DNA of 64,000 nt from Deltaproteobacteria bacterium (GCA_947490345.1 CANLGL010000018.1:22905-86904); one strand, 5' to 3'. Positions 17,625 through 26,813 are shown, counted from the first letter of the stretch. Numbers and translations are program-made. The notes: generated from the sequence alone by a model not told the origin.

Positions 17625-17648
17625 ACGTGGCGCTCTCCCCCACCCGGC

Positions 17649-17709
17649 GTTCCCCATGCCGCTCGGGCGTTTCATGGGCTTGGGAGCCGCGGCACGCGGC
17701 ATGGGGAAC
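17649..17709. repeat. 14-bp perfect inverted repeat with 33-nt loop
   Basis: GTTCCCCATGCCGC (17649-17662) is repeated inverted as GCGGCATGGGGAAC (17696-17709), ending at the last base of the class V aminotransferase stop codon. The internal 33 nt also hold GC-rich self-pairing parts. It may be a bidirectional terminator or a small mobile repeat. Confidence 0.55.
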
Positions 17710-18863
17710 TAACGCCAGCTTTTCAGGAGTTCGGCGAGGCGCTCGTACTGGGCCGGCCGATTGTAGGCCTGCCCGCTGATACGCACGAAACACCGGTGGT
17801 CGTAGGCGGTGAACGGCACCTCGATCCGGTACTCTTGGAAGAGCCGCGCGGTGAGCCCAGGCGCGTCGGCGCCCGTCGCCCATGGGACGGCAACGGCGGC
17901 CATCGGCCCGTACCAGCGCGCCTCATCGGGGTGCGGAAGGCTGACACCGAGGGCGTGTGCCAGGCGCGCTCGGCCCTCCTGCACCAGGGCGTGGTTTTTC
18001 TCTCGCAGCGTGCTCACACCGAGCTCATCGAGGTGGTCGAGCGCCGCCGGCACCGACAGCCACGCCGTGGGATCGAAGGTCCCCGCCCACTCGAACTCTG
18101 CTCGCAGGCCGAGCTCATAGCCGTGGCTCACGACGCGTGCGTGGATTCGGTCGCGCCAGGCGGGTCCGACCCAGAAGAGCGCCGCTCCCTTGGGCGCACA
18201 GACCCACTTGTGCAGATTTCCAGTGTAGAAGTCCGCCCCGATCGCGCCGATGTCCAGGGGCAACAGTCCCGGAGCGTGAGCGCCATCCACGAGCACGGTG
18301 ACCCCCCGCGCGCGGCAGAGCGCCACCAACTCGGTCACCGGAAAAATGAGCGCCGTCGCCGAGGTCACATGGTCGATCACCACCAACCGGGTACGCGGGC
18401 CGATGGCGAGGTCGAAGGCGTCGACGACCTGCTGCGGGTCCTGGATGGGGAAGGGCACCTCGGCCGCAACCATCGTGACCGAATGCCGATGCCCCAGGCG
18501 CAAGATCGCCTTCTTCACAGCGTTATATCCATGATCGGCGTGCACGACCTCGTCGCCGGACGACCAGTCGATGGCGCCGAGCGCCGCGTCGACCCCGTGG
18601 GTGGCGTTCGGCACAAAGACCAGGCCGGCGGCGTCAGCGCCCACGAAGTCTGCCACCCGCGCGCGCACCAGATCGAGCCGTTCGGGTAGGCGGCGGGCCA
18701 AAAACTCCACCGGCTCCGCCTCCATCTGCGCGCGCAGCTCGGCTTGCCGAGCCAGCACAACCCGGGGGGTGGCACCGAAGCTGCCGTGGTTGAGGTAGTC
18801 GACGGCAGGATCGAGCGCCCAGCGGGCGGTGAGCTCCGGAGAGCCGGGAGTCCAATCGGGCAT
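17709..18863 (-). CDS. Class V PLP aminotransferase (isopenicillin-N-epimerase-like)
   Basis: A 384-residue enzyme. N-H-G-S-F-G at 25-30, V-D-G-A-H at 192-196 and the PLP lysine K219 in T-G-N-L-H-K-W place it with the CefD/isopenicillin-N-epimerase-like branch, whose members also include cysteine lyases and ergothioneine C-S lyases. The substrate is not determined and no beta-lactam genes are nearby. The start at ATG 18863 has AGGAGG 4 nt upstream; the open frame runs 800 bp further but overlaps the divergent DUF481 gene. Confidence 0.85.
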   Translation of the reverse strand: MPDWTPGSPELTARWALDPAVDYLNHGSFGATPRVVLARQAELRAQMEAEPVEFLARRLPERLDLVRARVADFVGADAAGLVFVPNATHGVDAALGAIDWSSGDEVVHADHGYNAVKKAILRLGHRHSVTMVAAEVPFPIQDPQQVVDAFDLAIGPRTRLVVIDHVTSATALIFPVTELVALCRARGVTVLVDGAHAPGLLPLDIGAIGADFYTGNLHKWVCAPKGAALFWVGPAWRDRIHARVVSHGYELGLRAEFEWAGTFDPTAWLSVPAALDHLDELGVSTLREKNHALVQEGRARLAHALGVSLPHPDEARWYGPMAAVAVPWATGADAPGLTARLFQEYRIEVPFTAYDHRCFVRISGQAYNRPAQYERLAELLKSWR

Positions 18864-18908
18864 CCGCCCTCCTACAACGATACTCTTTGCCGACCCACCG
18901 GAATCACC

Positions 18909-19703
18909 ATGCTGCTCCTGTGCCTGACACTGGCCCACGCCGAAGAGTCCAAGTTCGAGGGTGCGAAAGGCGCCACGGCGGCGAAGATGGTCACCGAAGC
19001 CCACGCCGGCGTCGAGTTGGGCGGCGCCCTCACCTCCGGAAACACCGAGACCATGGCCCTGACCGGGCTGGGAAACCTGTCGTATCGATGGCAGGCCAAC
19101 GCCATCTCCGGCAGCTTCGGGGTCAACTGGGGGCAGGCCAGGATCGACGCCGATGGCGACGGCAAGCTGTCGACCGCAGAGCGTGAAGCCGACTTTGTCA
19201 AGACGGCCGACCGCGTGCTCGCGGCGCTTCGCTACGATCGGTTTTTCGGCAAACGCAACAGCATCTACGTCCTCGGCGGCGGCTTCAGCGACCCCTTCGC
19301 CGGCTACGACTCCCGGTTCAACGGCCAGCTCGGCTGGTCGCACAGCTTTGTCCAGCTCGAGACCGCTTCGCTGCGGGCAGAGCTGGGCGCGGACGTCGCA
19401 CAAGAAGACTTCGTCGCGGGTATCGACCCCAACACGGCCACGGTGGTCTCGGCTCGTCTGTTGATCGGCAGCTCGTATTCGTTCAACCAGCACGTCAGCG
19501 CCCAGGACACCGTCGAGGTCTACGAGAGCGTGCTGGACATTACCGACCTGCGGCTGAACAACACCGCCTCGCTGACGGCGTCTCTGGGCTCGAAGCTCAG
19601 CTTGAAGTTGAGCCATCAACTGGCATTCGACAACGCCCCCGTGGAGGGGTTTCAATCGCTCGACCACACCACGATGGCCACGTTCGTCGTGACGCTACTA
19701 TGA
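18909..19703 (+). CDS. DUF481 (YdiY-like) outer-membrane protein
   Basis: A 264-residue protein starting with a short signal peptide (M-L-L-L-C-L-T-L-A-H-A, cleavage near 11). The mature part alternates hydrophobic and polar residues, with the family opening G-A-x-L-T-S-G-N-T-E-T and a repeated beta-strand pattern, and ends with an aromatic/hydrophobic strand. DUF481 proteins are predicted outer-membrane barrels, often salt-stress related; the role is not known. The ATG at 18909 was chosen for its signal peptide. The 45-bp gap to the divergent class V gene must hold both promoters. It converges on the Deg7-like protease gene with 11 bp between stops. Confidence 0.8.
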   Translation: MLLLCLTLAHAEESKFEGAKGATAAKMVTEAHAGVELGGALTSGNTETMALTGLGNLSYRWQANAISGSFGVNWGQARIDADGDGKLSTAEREADFVKTADRVLAALRYDRFFGKRNSIYVLGGGFSDPFAGYDSRFNGQLGWSHSFVQLETASLRAELGADVAQEDFVAGIDPNTATVVSARLLIGSSYSFNQHVSAQDTVEVYESVLDITDLRLNNTASLTASLGSKLSLKLSHQLAFDNAPVEGFQSLDHTTMATFVVTLL

Positions 19704-19714
19704 ACTGAACCGCG

Positions 19715-22531
19715 CTAATCGAGCGCGCGCCGGACCCACCCGACTTCCGTCTGCTCGATGACCGCGCTCGGCCAATACGCGAGGTCCAGCCGCAGGGCCA
19801 GGAGGCGCGGCCGACCGTCCAGGTCAACAACCGACAAGCGAACCGTGCTGCGATCCGCGCGCCCGGCAACCGCCTTCTCGAAGTCGCTGAGCGTCGCAAT
19901 CGCGTGGCCGTCGACCGAGGTGATGCGACAGGTGGGAGCGAGGTCGTAGCGATCCGCCGGCGTGCCGAACCAACGCCAGGACACGTACACGCCACCGCCC
20001 TCGATGCCCTGCTGCAACGCCAACTCAGGGGGCAGATCCTGCACGATGGCGCCCGCCCAGTACAACGCGCGCGTGGCGAGGGCGCCACGACCCGCTGAGG
20101 TCCGGACGTCCACCGTCAGGAGCTCGCCAGCCCGAAAAAGCGTCAGGTTCACCACCGCCGCCTCGGCCGCAGCGAGCTCGAGGACGCGCCAACTTGCGGT
20201 CGGCTTCCCGCTGACCGCGACCAAGAGGTCACCCTCCTTGACGACCCCGTGTGCGGCGCTCGACCGGGACACGTGGGTCGCCATCAGCACGCGCGCAGCT
20301 CCCGCCTTCACCAGGGCCGCCGCCTCGCTTGCGAGCAGGCCCCGATCCACCGCGAGCGCGAGCGGAAGCGGGGACCACGCCACACCCAGGCTCCGGTCTG
20401 GGGGCGTGTGTCCCGCCCGCAGCGCGCTCGCGACGTCGGCCAGGATGTCCCCAGGCAGGCCGTAGAACGCGGCGCTTGCGCCCTTTCCGGAGCCGGTGAG
20501 GAAGGAGCCCAAGAAGGCGACCACCTCCCCCGCACGGTTGACCACCACCCCCCCACGCTCCAGCGGCGGAGCCGCCGTGGCGAGGACGTCCACGTTCAGG
20601 TCGCGGTACTGCGGCGTGGCCGGCGGCGCAAGAACGAAGGGGCGGTAGCCCTGAACGACTGTTTCGCCCCAGGAATATTCCAAGCGGCCATTGAGCCCCA
20701 CCTGCCACACCGACGTCCCGGTCGCCGGGCGCTTGGCAGAAAGCCGCGCCGAGGTCAGCGACGAGCCCGTCAATTGTCTGGGATCGAACTGAATGACGAC
20801 GAGGTTGTGCTCCGGATGGACGTAGATCGGCACCGCCGGGACGCGCACGGCGCCCACGATCACGCTGATCTCTGCCAAGAGTTGGGGGACGGTGTCCCGA
20901 TCGACGGCCACCAGTCCACGGTCCGCGTCCAAGACCAGCCCGACCCCCGAGTACTGGTCCCCTTCGTTGCCGGACAGTACAAACGGCAACCGCGCCTCAA
21001 CCCAGACGAGCGCGTGCGCCACCTTGCCGGCGACCCCGGGCGGTGCCGGCGGCAGCGACACCGCCTGCGGCTTCACCGGCGGGGCCGGCGGCGGGGCCGG
21101 AAGGCCCACGCAAGGCCAGTCGCCGGTCACGTCGTCTCGCGTGCACACCTGCGCGGGGAAAAAGGTCCGCTCCATCCGCCAGCTCACGACTTGGGTACGG
21201 TTCGGCTCGGTCAAGGTGACGAAGTGCAGGGGAACCCGCGCGTCGTCAGCAATTCCCACAATCGCATCGCGGAAGTGCGCGAGGTCAGGCGTGGGCCGAC
21301 CATCGACCTCATCGATGCGCGCGCCGTCGGGCACCCCGGCCTGCCGAAGCGAATACCCGGCCGAGGCGACGTACACCCCCCGCACTGCGACGTTCGCGTT
21401 GCGGGCCTGTTGGAAGCTGAGCGTGTGCACCAGATCGCCACCGATCTCCAGGTAGGACGACGGCGTGATCGTGTGGAGGTCGGTGACGGGCACCTGCACA
21501 TCCAGACGGTCAGGGCCACGTTGCACCCCCAGGAGCACGCTCCCGCCTGCCCGATCGTCGAGCGCCTCTTCCAACGGAACGAAGGCGTCCAGCGGGCTAC
21601 CGTCGAGGGTCAGCACCACGTCTCCGACCCGCAGCCGGCCATCGGCGGGGCCGAGCGGGACCACCTCCTTGACCCCGAGCAAGCCCGCGAGCGTCGGATT
21701 GCGCTTGCGCGCGGCCGCCTCTTCGTCAGAGGGCAGCCCAAGTCGCGCCAGTTCGTCCCAGGGAACGGAGCCGAATACGGCCTGCAATGTGCCTCGAGTG
21801 ACCGGCTTTTTGGCCTGCACCAGCTCCAGCGCGCGTTTGACCCGGTCGAGCGGCAGGTAGTACGACGCCGAGCTGTCCTTGCGGGCTCCTGCATTGAGCG
21901 CGACGACCTTCCCACGAAGGTCCAAAACCGGCGATCCCGAGGAGCCGCCGGTCGTCCCGGCCGCGGCCTGAATATAGAAAGTGTTGAAATCATTGAAAGA
22001 CTGGCGGCCATACCGCGGAGCGTCACGATCCAGTCGGGCAATCGTTCCGGTGTGAATCGACAGCTTCTCGCCGGCGTTGTTGCCCACCACCCGAATTTCC
22101 TGCCCGATCCGCACGCCCGCCGGGTCCAGCTCCAACGCCGGCAAGCGGCTGTACTTCACCGCCGCCGGATCGTACTGGTAGAAGCCGAAGTCGTGTACCG
22201 GGTCGCGGTAGATCGCCCGTAGCGGAATCACCTCGTTCTCCTGGGTGATCGCCTCGCTGCGCACCGGACCGGCGGTCACGACGTGGCGGTTGGTCAGCAC
22301 GATGCCGCGGGCAGCGTCAACGACAAATCCGGTGGCGTAGCTGTGGCGGGCGTTCTCCGTGTCGAACGCGCGGGTTTCGACGAAGTCGATGGAGAGCACC
22401 GCCGGGGTGGCGGCAGCGAGCATCGTGGCCCACGGGTCCGTGGTCTGCAGTTGCTCCGCGGTTGGAGGTAGCCGCAGACGCGGCGGGGCCGCCGGCGTGG
22501 GCGCGACGAACAGGAGCAGGGTGACCAACAT
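19715..22531 (-). CDS. Large tandem HtrA-type serine protease with PDZ domains (Nma111/Deg7-like)
   Basis: A 938-residue secreted protein with a signal peptide (about 1-15). The first protease half has a full triad: H83 in L-T-N-R-H-V-V, D114 in D-P-V-H-D-F-G-F and S198 in G-G-S-S-G-S-P. PDZ-like segments follow (about 260-450), then a Pro-rich spacer (about 460-490), a second trypsin-like domain without a recognisable triad (about 500-690), and further PDZ segments. This doubled layout and the motifs D-P-V-H-D-F-G-F, V-G-N-N-A-G-E-K-L-S and D-F-N-T-x-Y-I-Q-A-A-A match the eukaryotic Nma111p/Deg7 group rather than DegP/DegS (400-500 residues). The target is unknown; periplasmic quality control is inferred. 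Confidence 0.85.
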   Translation of the reverse strand: MLVTLLLFVAPTPAAPPRLRLPPTAEQLQTTDPWATMLAAATPAVLSIDFVETRAFDTENARHSYATGFVVDAARGIVLTNRHVVTAGPVRSEAITQENEVIPLRAIYRDPVHDFGFYQYDPAAVKYSRLPALELDPAGVRIGQEIRVVGNNAGEKLSIHTGTIARLDRDAPRYGRQSFNDFNTFYIQAAAGTTGGSSGSPVLDLRGKVVALNAGARKDSSASYYLPLDRVKRALELVQAKKPVTRGTLQAVFGSVPWDELARLGLPSDEEAAARKRNPTLAGLLGVKEVVPLGPADGRLRVGDVVLTLDGSPLDAFVPLEEALDDRAGGSVLLGVQRGPDRLDVQVPVTDLHTITPSSYLEIGGDLVHTLSFQQARNANVAVRGVYVASAGYSLRQAGVPDGARIDEVDGRPTPDLAHFRDAIVGIADDARVPLHFVTLTEPNRTQVVSWRMERTFFPAQVCTRDDVTGDWPCVGLPAPPPAPPVKPQAVSLPPAPPGVAGKVAHALVWVEARLPFVLSGNEGDQYSGVGLVLDADRGLVAVDRDTVPQLLAEISVIVGAVRVPAVPIYVHPEHNLVVIQFDPRQLTGSSLTSARLSAKRPATGTSVWQVGLNGRLEYSWGETVVQGYRPFVLAPPATPQYRDLNVDVLATAAPPLERGGVVVNRAGEVVAFLGSFLTGSGKGASAAFYGLPGDILADVASALRAGHTPPDRSLGVAWSPLPLALAVDRGLLASEAAALVKAGAARVLMATHVSRSSAAHGVVKEGDLLVAVSGKPTASWRVLELAAAEAAVVNLTLFRAGELLTVDVRTSAGRGALATRALYWAGAIVQDLPPELALQQGIEGGGVYVSWRWFGTPADRYDLAPTCRITSVDGHAIATLSDFEKAVAGRADRSTVRLSVVDLDGRPRLLALRLDLAYWPSAVIEQTEVGWVRRALD

Positions 22532-22570
22532 CGGCCGACAATAGCGCAGTCGCCGGGGCCCGCGCTCCGC

Positions 22571-22951
22571 TCAGCCGCCTTTGGGCGCCTTCTTCGCCTT
22601 GGGCGCCGCGGCCTTCTTCACTTTGGGCGGCATGGCGGCGGTGTAAGTCAACGCCTCGGTCGCGTAGGCGCGAAGCGCCTCGGCGGGGTGGGCGGCGATT
22701 TCCAACTGCACGTAGTCCTTCCACGGACGGCCACTCATCGGCTCGAACCGGACCGCGGTACCCGCCACGTGGAGCGCGCTCGTGCGCTCCACCCCCAGGC
22801 GCGCAACCAATGTCTGGGCGAACGTGCCGAAGAACATGTTCCCGTTGACGAAGGCGCAGGGATGACCAAACATGGCCCCTTTGACGGCGCCCGGATCGTC
22901 GGGGACGGCAGCGTTGTACGCCGCCACGGTCGCGGAGTTCGGACGTTCCAT
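22571..22951 (-). CDS. TfoX N-terminal-domain family protein with Lys/Ala-rich tail
   Basis: A 126-residue protein. Residues about 20-95 carry the TfoX_N pattern K-x-A-M-F-G-H-P-C-A-F-V-N-G-N-M-F-F-G, followed later by R-P-W-K-D-Y-V. The last ~18 residues are a basic Lys/Ala/Pro tail, often seen on nucleic-acid-associated proteins. There is no TfoX C-terminal domain, so a competence role cannot be assumed. The ATG at 22951 starts the family domain cleanly. It sits between the Deg7-like protease and gyrA on the same strand, with gaps of 39 and 94 bp. Confidence 0.75.
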   Translation of the reverse strand: MERPNSATVAAYNAAVPDDPGAVKGAMFGHPCAFVNGNMFFGTFAQTLVARLGVERTSALHVAGTAVRFEPMSGRPWKDYVQLEIAAHPAEALRAYATEALTYTAAMPPKVKKAAAPKAKKAPKGG

Positions 22952-23045
22952 GTCGTAGCCTCGGCGCCGCTCACGGTAACGCGCGCGGGCCCGGGGAGGC
23001 GGGAGCCGACGGCCTGGCCGCCCGGGTCACGCCACCCGCTTTCCC

Positions 23046-25574
23046 CTATTCTTCCGCGGGGCCCTCGCCTTCAAGCTCGGCCTCAGGCAAAAGCGCCTCC
23101 CCCTCCTCGTCCGCAACGTCCTCGACCCGCGCGATGGCGACGATGCGCTCGCCCTCTTCGAGCCGCATGATGCGCACACCCTTGGTGTTGCGACCGACCT
23201 CGCGCACGTCGCTGACGCGGGTGCGGATGGCGCGCCCGGTGTTGGTGATCAGGAAGATCTGATCCTCGGCGACGACGATGAGATTGCCAGCAACATCGCC
23301 GTTGCGCGCTTCCGTTTGGATGTCGATGACTCCCTTGCCACCGCGCGATTGGAGGGGGTAGAGCCCCTCGTCGCGACCGCCCAGGCCCAGCAGCGTGCGC
23401 TTGCCGTAGCCGCGCTGGGTGACGGTGAGCAGGTACCGACCCTCCATCTCCGGCGGCACGACCGCGAAATCAACCACGCTGTCGCCAGCATCCAGCTCGA
23501 TGGCCTTGACCCCGCGCGAGACGCGCCCCATCCGGCGAACACCCTTGTCAGGATCGTCCATCTGAAACCGGATGCACTTCCCCTTCTGCGAGGCGAACAA
23601 GAGCTGCGCGTCCGACGTCGCGTGAGCCACGCTGAGGAGCTCATCGCCATCGACGATATCGACCGCGTTGATGCCCACCGAGCGAACATTGCTGTAGGCC
23701 GCCAACTCGGTCCGCTTGACCAGCCCGCCACGACTCGCGAAGACCAGGTCCCCGCCGTCGTCAAACCCGCGGATGGGAACCACGCTCTGAACCCGTTCGC
23801 CCTCGCCAAAGGTAATGAGGTTCTGGATGGGCTTTCCACGAGCGGCCGGCGCAGCCTCAGGCACATCCACCACCGGCAGCAGGAACATCCGGCCGGTGTT
23901 GGTGAACAACAACATCTGCCCGTGGGTGTTGGCGACGAACACGTTGCGGACGAAGTCGCCATCGCGCGCGCTCATCCCGGTCTTGCCCATGCCACCGCGC
24001 TTCTGGGTGCGGTACTCGGTCAATGACGTCCGCTTGATGTACTGAAGATTCGACATCGTCACGATCTGGTCTTCTTCCGCGATCAGGTCGAGCCGGTTGA
24101 TGTCCGAGGCGCTGTCTTCGATCAGCGTGCGGCGGGGGTCTGCGTGCGCCGCCCGAAGCTCAACCAACTCACTGCGGATGACGCCCCACAGGGTGCCCTC
24201 ATCGCCCAGCACCCCGGCGAGCCAATCGATCAGCCGCTGAACCTCAAGATATTCAGCCTCGATCTTATCGCGTTCCAACCCGGTGAGTCGACTCAGGCGC
24301 ATCTCGAGGATCGCCTGCGACTGCACTTCGGAGAGCCCGAAGGTCGACATCAACCCTTCCCGGGCGATGTCGGTGGTGCGCGAGGCCCGGATCAGGGCAA
24401 TTACCGCGTCGATGTGGTCGAGGGCGATGCGGAGCCCTTCGAGGATGTGCGCCCGCTCGCGCGCTTTTCGCAGGTCGTAGCGCGTACGCCGGACCGTGAC
24501 TTCGCGCCGGTGGGAGAGGTAGTGAGACAACATCTCCCGCAGGTTGAGCACGCGAGGCCGCTGGTGCACGATCGCGAGGAGGATCACGCCAAAGCTGCTC
24601 TGGAGCGCGGTGTGCTTGTAGAGCATGTTGAGCACGATCTCGCGGATGGCATCGCGCTTGAGCTCGATCACCACGCGCATGCCGGTGCGGTCGGACTCGT
24701 CGCGCACGCCGTGCACACCGTCGATGCGCTTGTCCTTCACCAGCTCAGCGATGTGCTCCTGGAATCGGGCCTTGTTCACCTGGAAAGGGAGCTCGTCGAT
24801 GATGATCGCCTCGCGACCCTCGACGTCGTCGAAGTGCACCTTTCCGCGAATCGTGAGCGAACCGCGGCCGGTTTCGTAGGCGTCGCGAATGCCCTGGCGG
24901 CCACAGAGGATGCCCGAGGTCGGGAAGTCAGGGCCCGGGATGTACTTCATCAATTCTGGAATATCGATGGCCGGATTGTCGATCATCGCCAGGCAGGCGT
25001 CGATGACCTCGCCGAGGTTGTGGGGGGGAATCTTGGTGGCCATGCCCACCGCGATGCCCTCGGCCCCATTGACGAGCAGGTTCGGGTAGGCCGCCGGCAA
25101 CACTTCCGGCTCGCTGTGGGCGCCGTCGTAGTTGGGCACGAACCCAACCGTCTCTTTGTCGATGTCGGCCAGGAGCTCCTCGGCGAGCTTGGTCATTCGA
25201 CATTCGGTGTACCGGTAGGCCGCAGCATTGTCACCGTCGACACTGCCGAAGTTGCCCTGGCCGTCCACCAGGAGGTAGCGCATGTTCCACGGCTGCGCCA
25301 TGCGCACCAGCGCGTCGTACACCGCCTGATCGCCATGCGGGTGGTACTTCTTGAGCACCTCGCCAACCACGCCTGCGCACTTGGTGTACCGACGATTGCT
25401 CAACAAGCCTTCGCGGAACATCGCGTACAGGATGCGACGGTGGACGGGCTTGAGCCCGTCCCGCACGTCCGGCAGCGCCCGGCCGATGATGACCGACATC
25501 GAATAATCAAGGTACGAGGAGCGCATCTCCTCTTCAATCTGCACCTTGACCAAGTTCCGGGCGATCTGGTCCAT
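23046..25574 (-). CDS. gyrA: DNA gyrase subunit A
   Basis: An 842-residue type IIA topoisomerase subunit that cuts and rejoins DNA and, with GyrB, introduces negative supercoils. The active-site tyrosine is Y122 (Y-R-Y-T-E-C-R), aligned at the same number as in E. coli, and the N-terminal [19 protein letters not shown] motif is complete. In the quinolone region the protein reads [10 protein letters not shown]: position 83, Ser in E. coli, is Gln; D87 is kept. The C-terminal wrapping domain has a GyrA-box-like Q-S-R-G-G-K-G and ends in an acidic tail. The gene is in the minus-strand origin-side arm, about 10 kb from dnaA. Confidence 0.97.
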   Translation of the reverse strand: MDQIARNLVKVQIEEEMRSSYLDYSMSVIIGRALPDVRDGLKPVHRRILYAMFREGLLSNRRYTKCAGVVGEVLKKYHPHGDQAVYDALVRMAQPWNMRYLLVDGQGNFGSVDGDNAAAYRYTECRMTKLAEELLADIDKETVGFVPNYDGAHSEPEVLPAAYPNLLVNGAEGIAVGMATKIPPHNLGEVIDACLAMIDNPAIDIPELMKYIPGPDFPTSGILCGRQGIRDAYETGRGSLTIRGKVHFDDVEGREAIIIDELPFQVNKARFQEHIAELVKDKRIDGVHGVRDESDRTGMRVVIELKRDAIREIVLNMLYKHTALQSSFGVILLAIVHQRPRVLNLREMLSHYLSHRREVTVRRTRYDLRKARERAHILEGLRIALDHIDAVIALIRASRTTDIAREGLMSTFGLSEVQSQAILEMRLSRLTGLERDKIEAEYLEVQRLIDWLAGVLGDEGTLWGVIRSELVELRAAHADPRRTLIEDSASDINRLDLIAEEDQIVTMSNLQYIKRTSLTEYRTQKRGGMGKTGMSARDGDFVRNVFVANTHGQMLLFTNTGRMFLLPVVDVPEAAPAARGKPIQNLITFGEGERVQSVVPIRGFDDGGDLVFASRGGLVKRTELAAYSNVRSVGINAVDIVDGDELLSVAHATSDAQLLFASQKGKCIRFQMDDPDKGVRRMGRVSRGVKAIELDAGDSVVDFAVVPPEMEGRYLLTVTQRGYGKRTLLGLGGRDEGLYPLQSRGGKGVIDIQTEARNGDVAGNLIVVAEDQIFLITNTGRAIRTRVSDVREVGRNTKGVRIMRLEEGERIVAIARVEDVADEEGEALLPEAELEGEGPAEE

Positions 25575-25690
25575 ATCTGTGTCCTACGCGTGCGCGTAAC
25601 TAACCCGAGAAGGCGGTCGGCGCCCCCCGAAAAACGACGTACAACCGTGATCGCCCGGGATTCGGCCGTCGCCGGCCGGAGCGCGAATCC

Positions 25691-25708
25691 CCCGGGGGAA
25701 ACCCCGGG
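25691..25708 (-). terminator. GC stem with GAAA/TTTC loop between the RRM gene and gyrA
   Basis: CCCGGGG (25691-25697) pairs with CCCCGGG (25702-25708) around a 4-nt loop, 12 bp past the RRM-protein stop and about 115 bp before the gyrA start. No T-run follows on either strand. It may terminate or stabilise the RRM mRNA. Confidence 0.4.
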
Positions 25709-25719
25709 AGTCTACCAGA

Positions 25720-26700
25720 TCACTCGCCCCAGTCTTCGCCGCTGGTGTCGGGGACACCGCTGGTGCCACCGCTGCCATCATCGTCCTCGTCGTGACGACG
25801 CTTGCCCTTGCGGCGCTCCCACTCCTGGGCCTTTCGGCTGCGCTCTTCTTCGAACTTGGCCTCTTCTTGCCGCCGGCGCTGGGCCGCGAAGCCGCCGCCG
25901 CCGCCAAAGCCGCCGCCTGGGCGGCCGCCGCCGCCACCACCGCCGCCGCCACCACCACCACCGTAGCCGCCGCCGCTCGGCCGACCGCCGCCGCCGCCGT
26001 AGCCGCCCCCTGAGGGGCCGCCACCGCCGCCGCCGTAGCCGCCGCCCGAGGGGCCGCCGCCACCGCCGCCGTAGCCGCCGCCCGAGGGGCCGCCACCACC
26101 GCCGCCGTAGCCGCCGCCCGAGGGGCCGCCACCACCGCCGCCGTAGCCGCCGCCGCCGGAGGGAGCCCCGCCGCCGTACCCGCCGCCGCTGGGCCGGCCG
26201 CTGCCATAGCCGCCCCCGGGAGGGGCGCCGCCGCCACCGCCATAGCCGCCGCCAGGACGGCCTGCGCCACCATAGCCGCCACCCGTTGGGCCGCCGGTGG
26301 GATCGCCATCGCCCCCACCCGGATCGCCCTCGCCCCCGCGCGGGCCGCCGGTCCGATACACGGCTTGCGGTGCGAAGCCTTCACGGGGACGCCGCGGGCC
26401 GCGGTCGGCACCCGGGGGACCACCGAATCCACCACCACCGCCGCCGCCTTCGCGCGGACGGGCGATGTTGACCTTGAGCGGACGCCCGGCCACGTTGAAG
26501 TTGTCCAGGGCCTGAACCGCCGCCTCGGCCTGGGCCTCGGAAGCGAACTCGACGAAGCCGAAGCCTCGCGGCTTACCGGTTTCCCGGTCGATGATCAGGT
26601 TGATGCTCACGACCTCGCGGCCATCTTGGCCGAAGATCTCTCGTACATCGTCGTCAGAGATTCGGTAGGGGAGGTTCCCCACATACACGTTTCGAGACAT
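25720..26700 (-). CDS. Glycine-rich RNA-binding protein with N-terminal RRM
   Basis: A 326-residue protein. Residues 1-82 form one RRM with RNP2 N-V-Y-V-G-N-L and RNP1 K-P-R-G-F-G-F-V-E-F, both intact, so RNA or single-stranded DNA binding is expected. Residues about 85-265 are low-complexity Gly/Tyr/Pro/Arg with repeated G-P-S-G-G-G-Y-G-G-G-G-G; the C-terminus is charged (Arg/Lys/Glu, then Asp). Bacterial RRM proteins of this kind occur in cyanobacteria and several Gram-negatives, often cold-induced, but usually have only a short Gly-rich tail; this one is unusually long. The gene stands alone upstream of gyrA with its own candidate promoter and operator. Confidence 0.9.
   Translation of the reverse strand: MSRNVYVGNLPYRISDDDVREIFGQDGREVVSINLIIDRETGKPRGFGFVEFASEAQAEAAVQALDNFNVAGRPLKVNIARPREGGGGGGGFGGPPGADRGPRRPREGFAPQAVYRTGGPRGGEGDPGGGDGDPTGGPTGGGYGGAGRPGGGYGGGGGAPPGGGYGSGRPSGGGYGGGAPSGGGGYGGGGGGPSGGGYGGGGGGPSGGGYGGGGGGPSGGGYGGGGGGPSGGGYGGGGGRPSGGGYGGGGGGGGGGGGGRPGGGFGGGGGFAAQRRRQEEAKFEEERSRKAQEWERRKGKRRHDEDDDGSGGTSGVPDTSGEDWGE
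25975..26160 (-). repeat. 36-bp in-frame tandem repeat coding for G-P-S-G-G-G-Y-G-G-G-G-G
   Basis: The triplet coding for the repeat tyrosine recurs at 26000, 26036, 26072, 26108 and 26144, a strict 36-bp period, with near-identical DNA between. It is a coding minisatellite within the RRM protein's low-complexity region. Confidence 0.9.
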
Positions 26701-26774
26701 TCGCGGAATCAGTCCAGGGTTGTTGTAGAAGCGGAGACAGACGGCGACGGAAAAAGACCGCCGACGTGCAGAGA

Positions 26775-26800
26775 TTGATCGATCAACGACGACTTGTCAA
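26775..26800 (-). promoter_or_regulatory. Candidate promoter and palindromic operator of the RRM gene
   Basis: On the minus strand TTGACA (26800-26795) is a perfect -35 hexamer. Eight bases further lies the perfect 12-bp palindrome TTGATCGATCAA (26786-26775), which would fall in the spacer and -10 area. The -10 itself is not clear. The transcript would carry a leader of about 65-70 nt before the ATG at 26700. Confidence 0.45.
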
Positions 26801-26813
26801 GGGAACGGGGCGA

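Noticed and set aside
20249..22222. A 657-codon plus-strand open frame opposite the Deg7-like protease
   Set aside because: Arg/His/Gln-rich shadow with no recognisable domain; the minus-strand gene has full catalytic motifs.
25975..26160. 36-bp repeats considered as a CRISPR array
   Set aside because: The repeats are directly adjacent with no spacers and code for an in-frame Gly/Tyr unit.
24144..26471. A 775-codon plus-strand open frame opposite gyrA and the RRM gene
   Set aside because: It reads the complement of well-identified genes, is full of His/Arg low complexity from the GC-rich repeats, and shows no domain.
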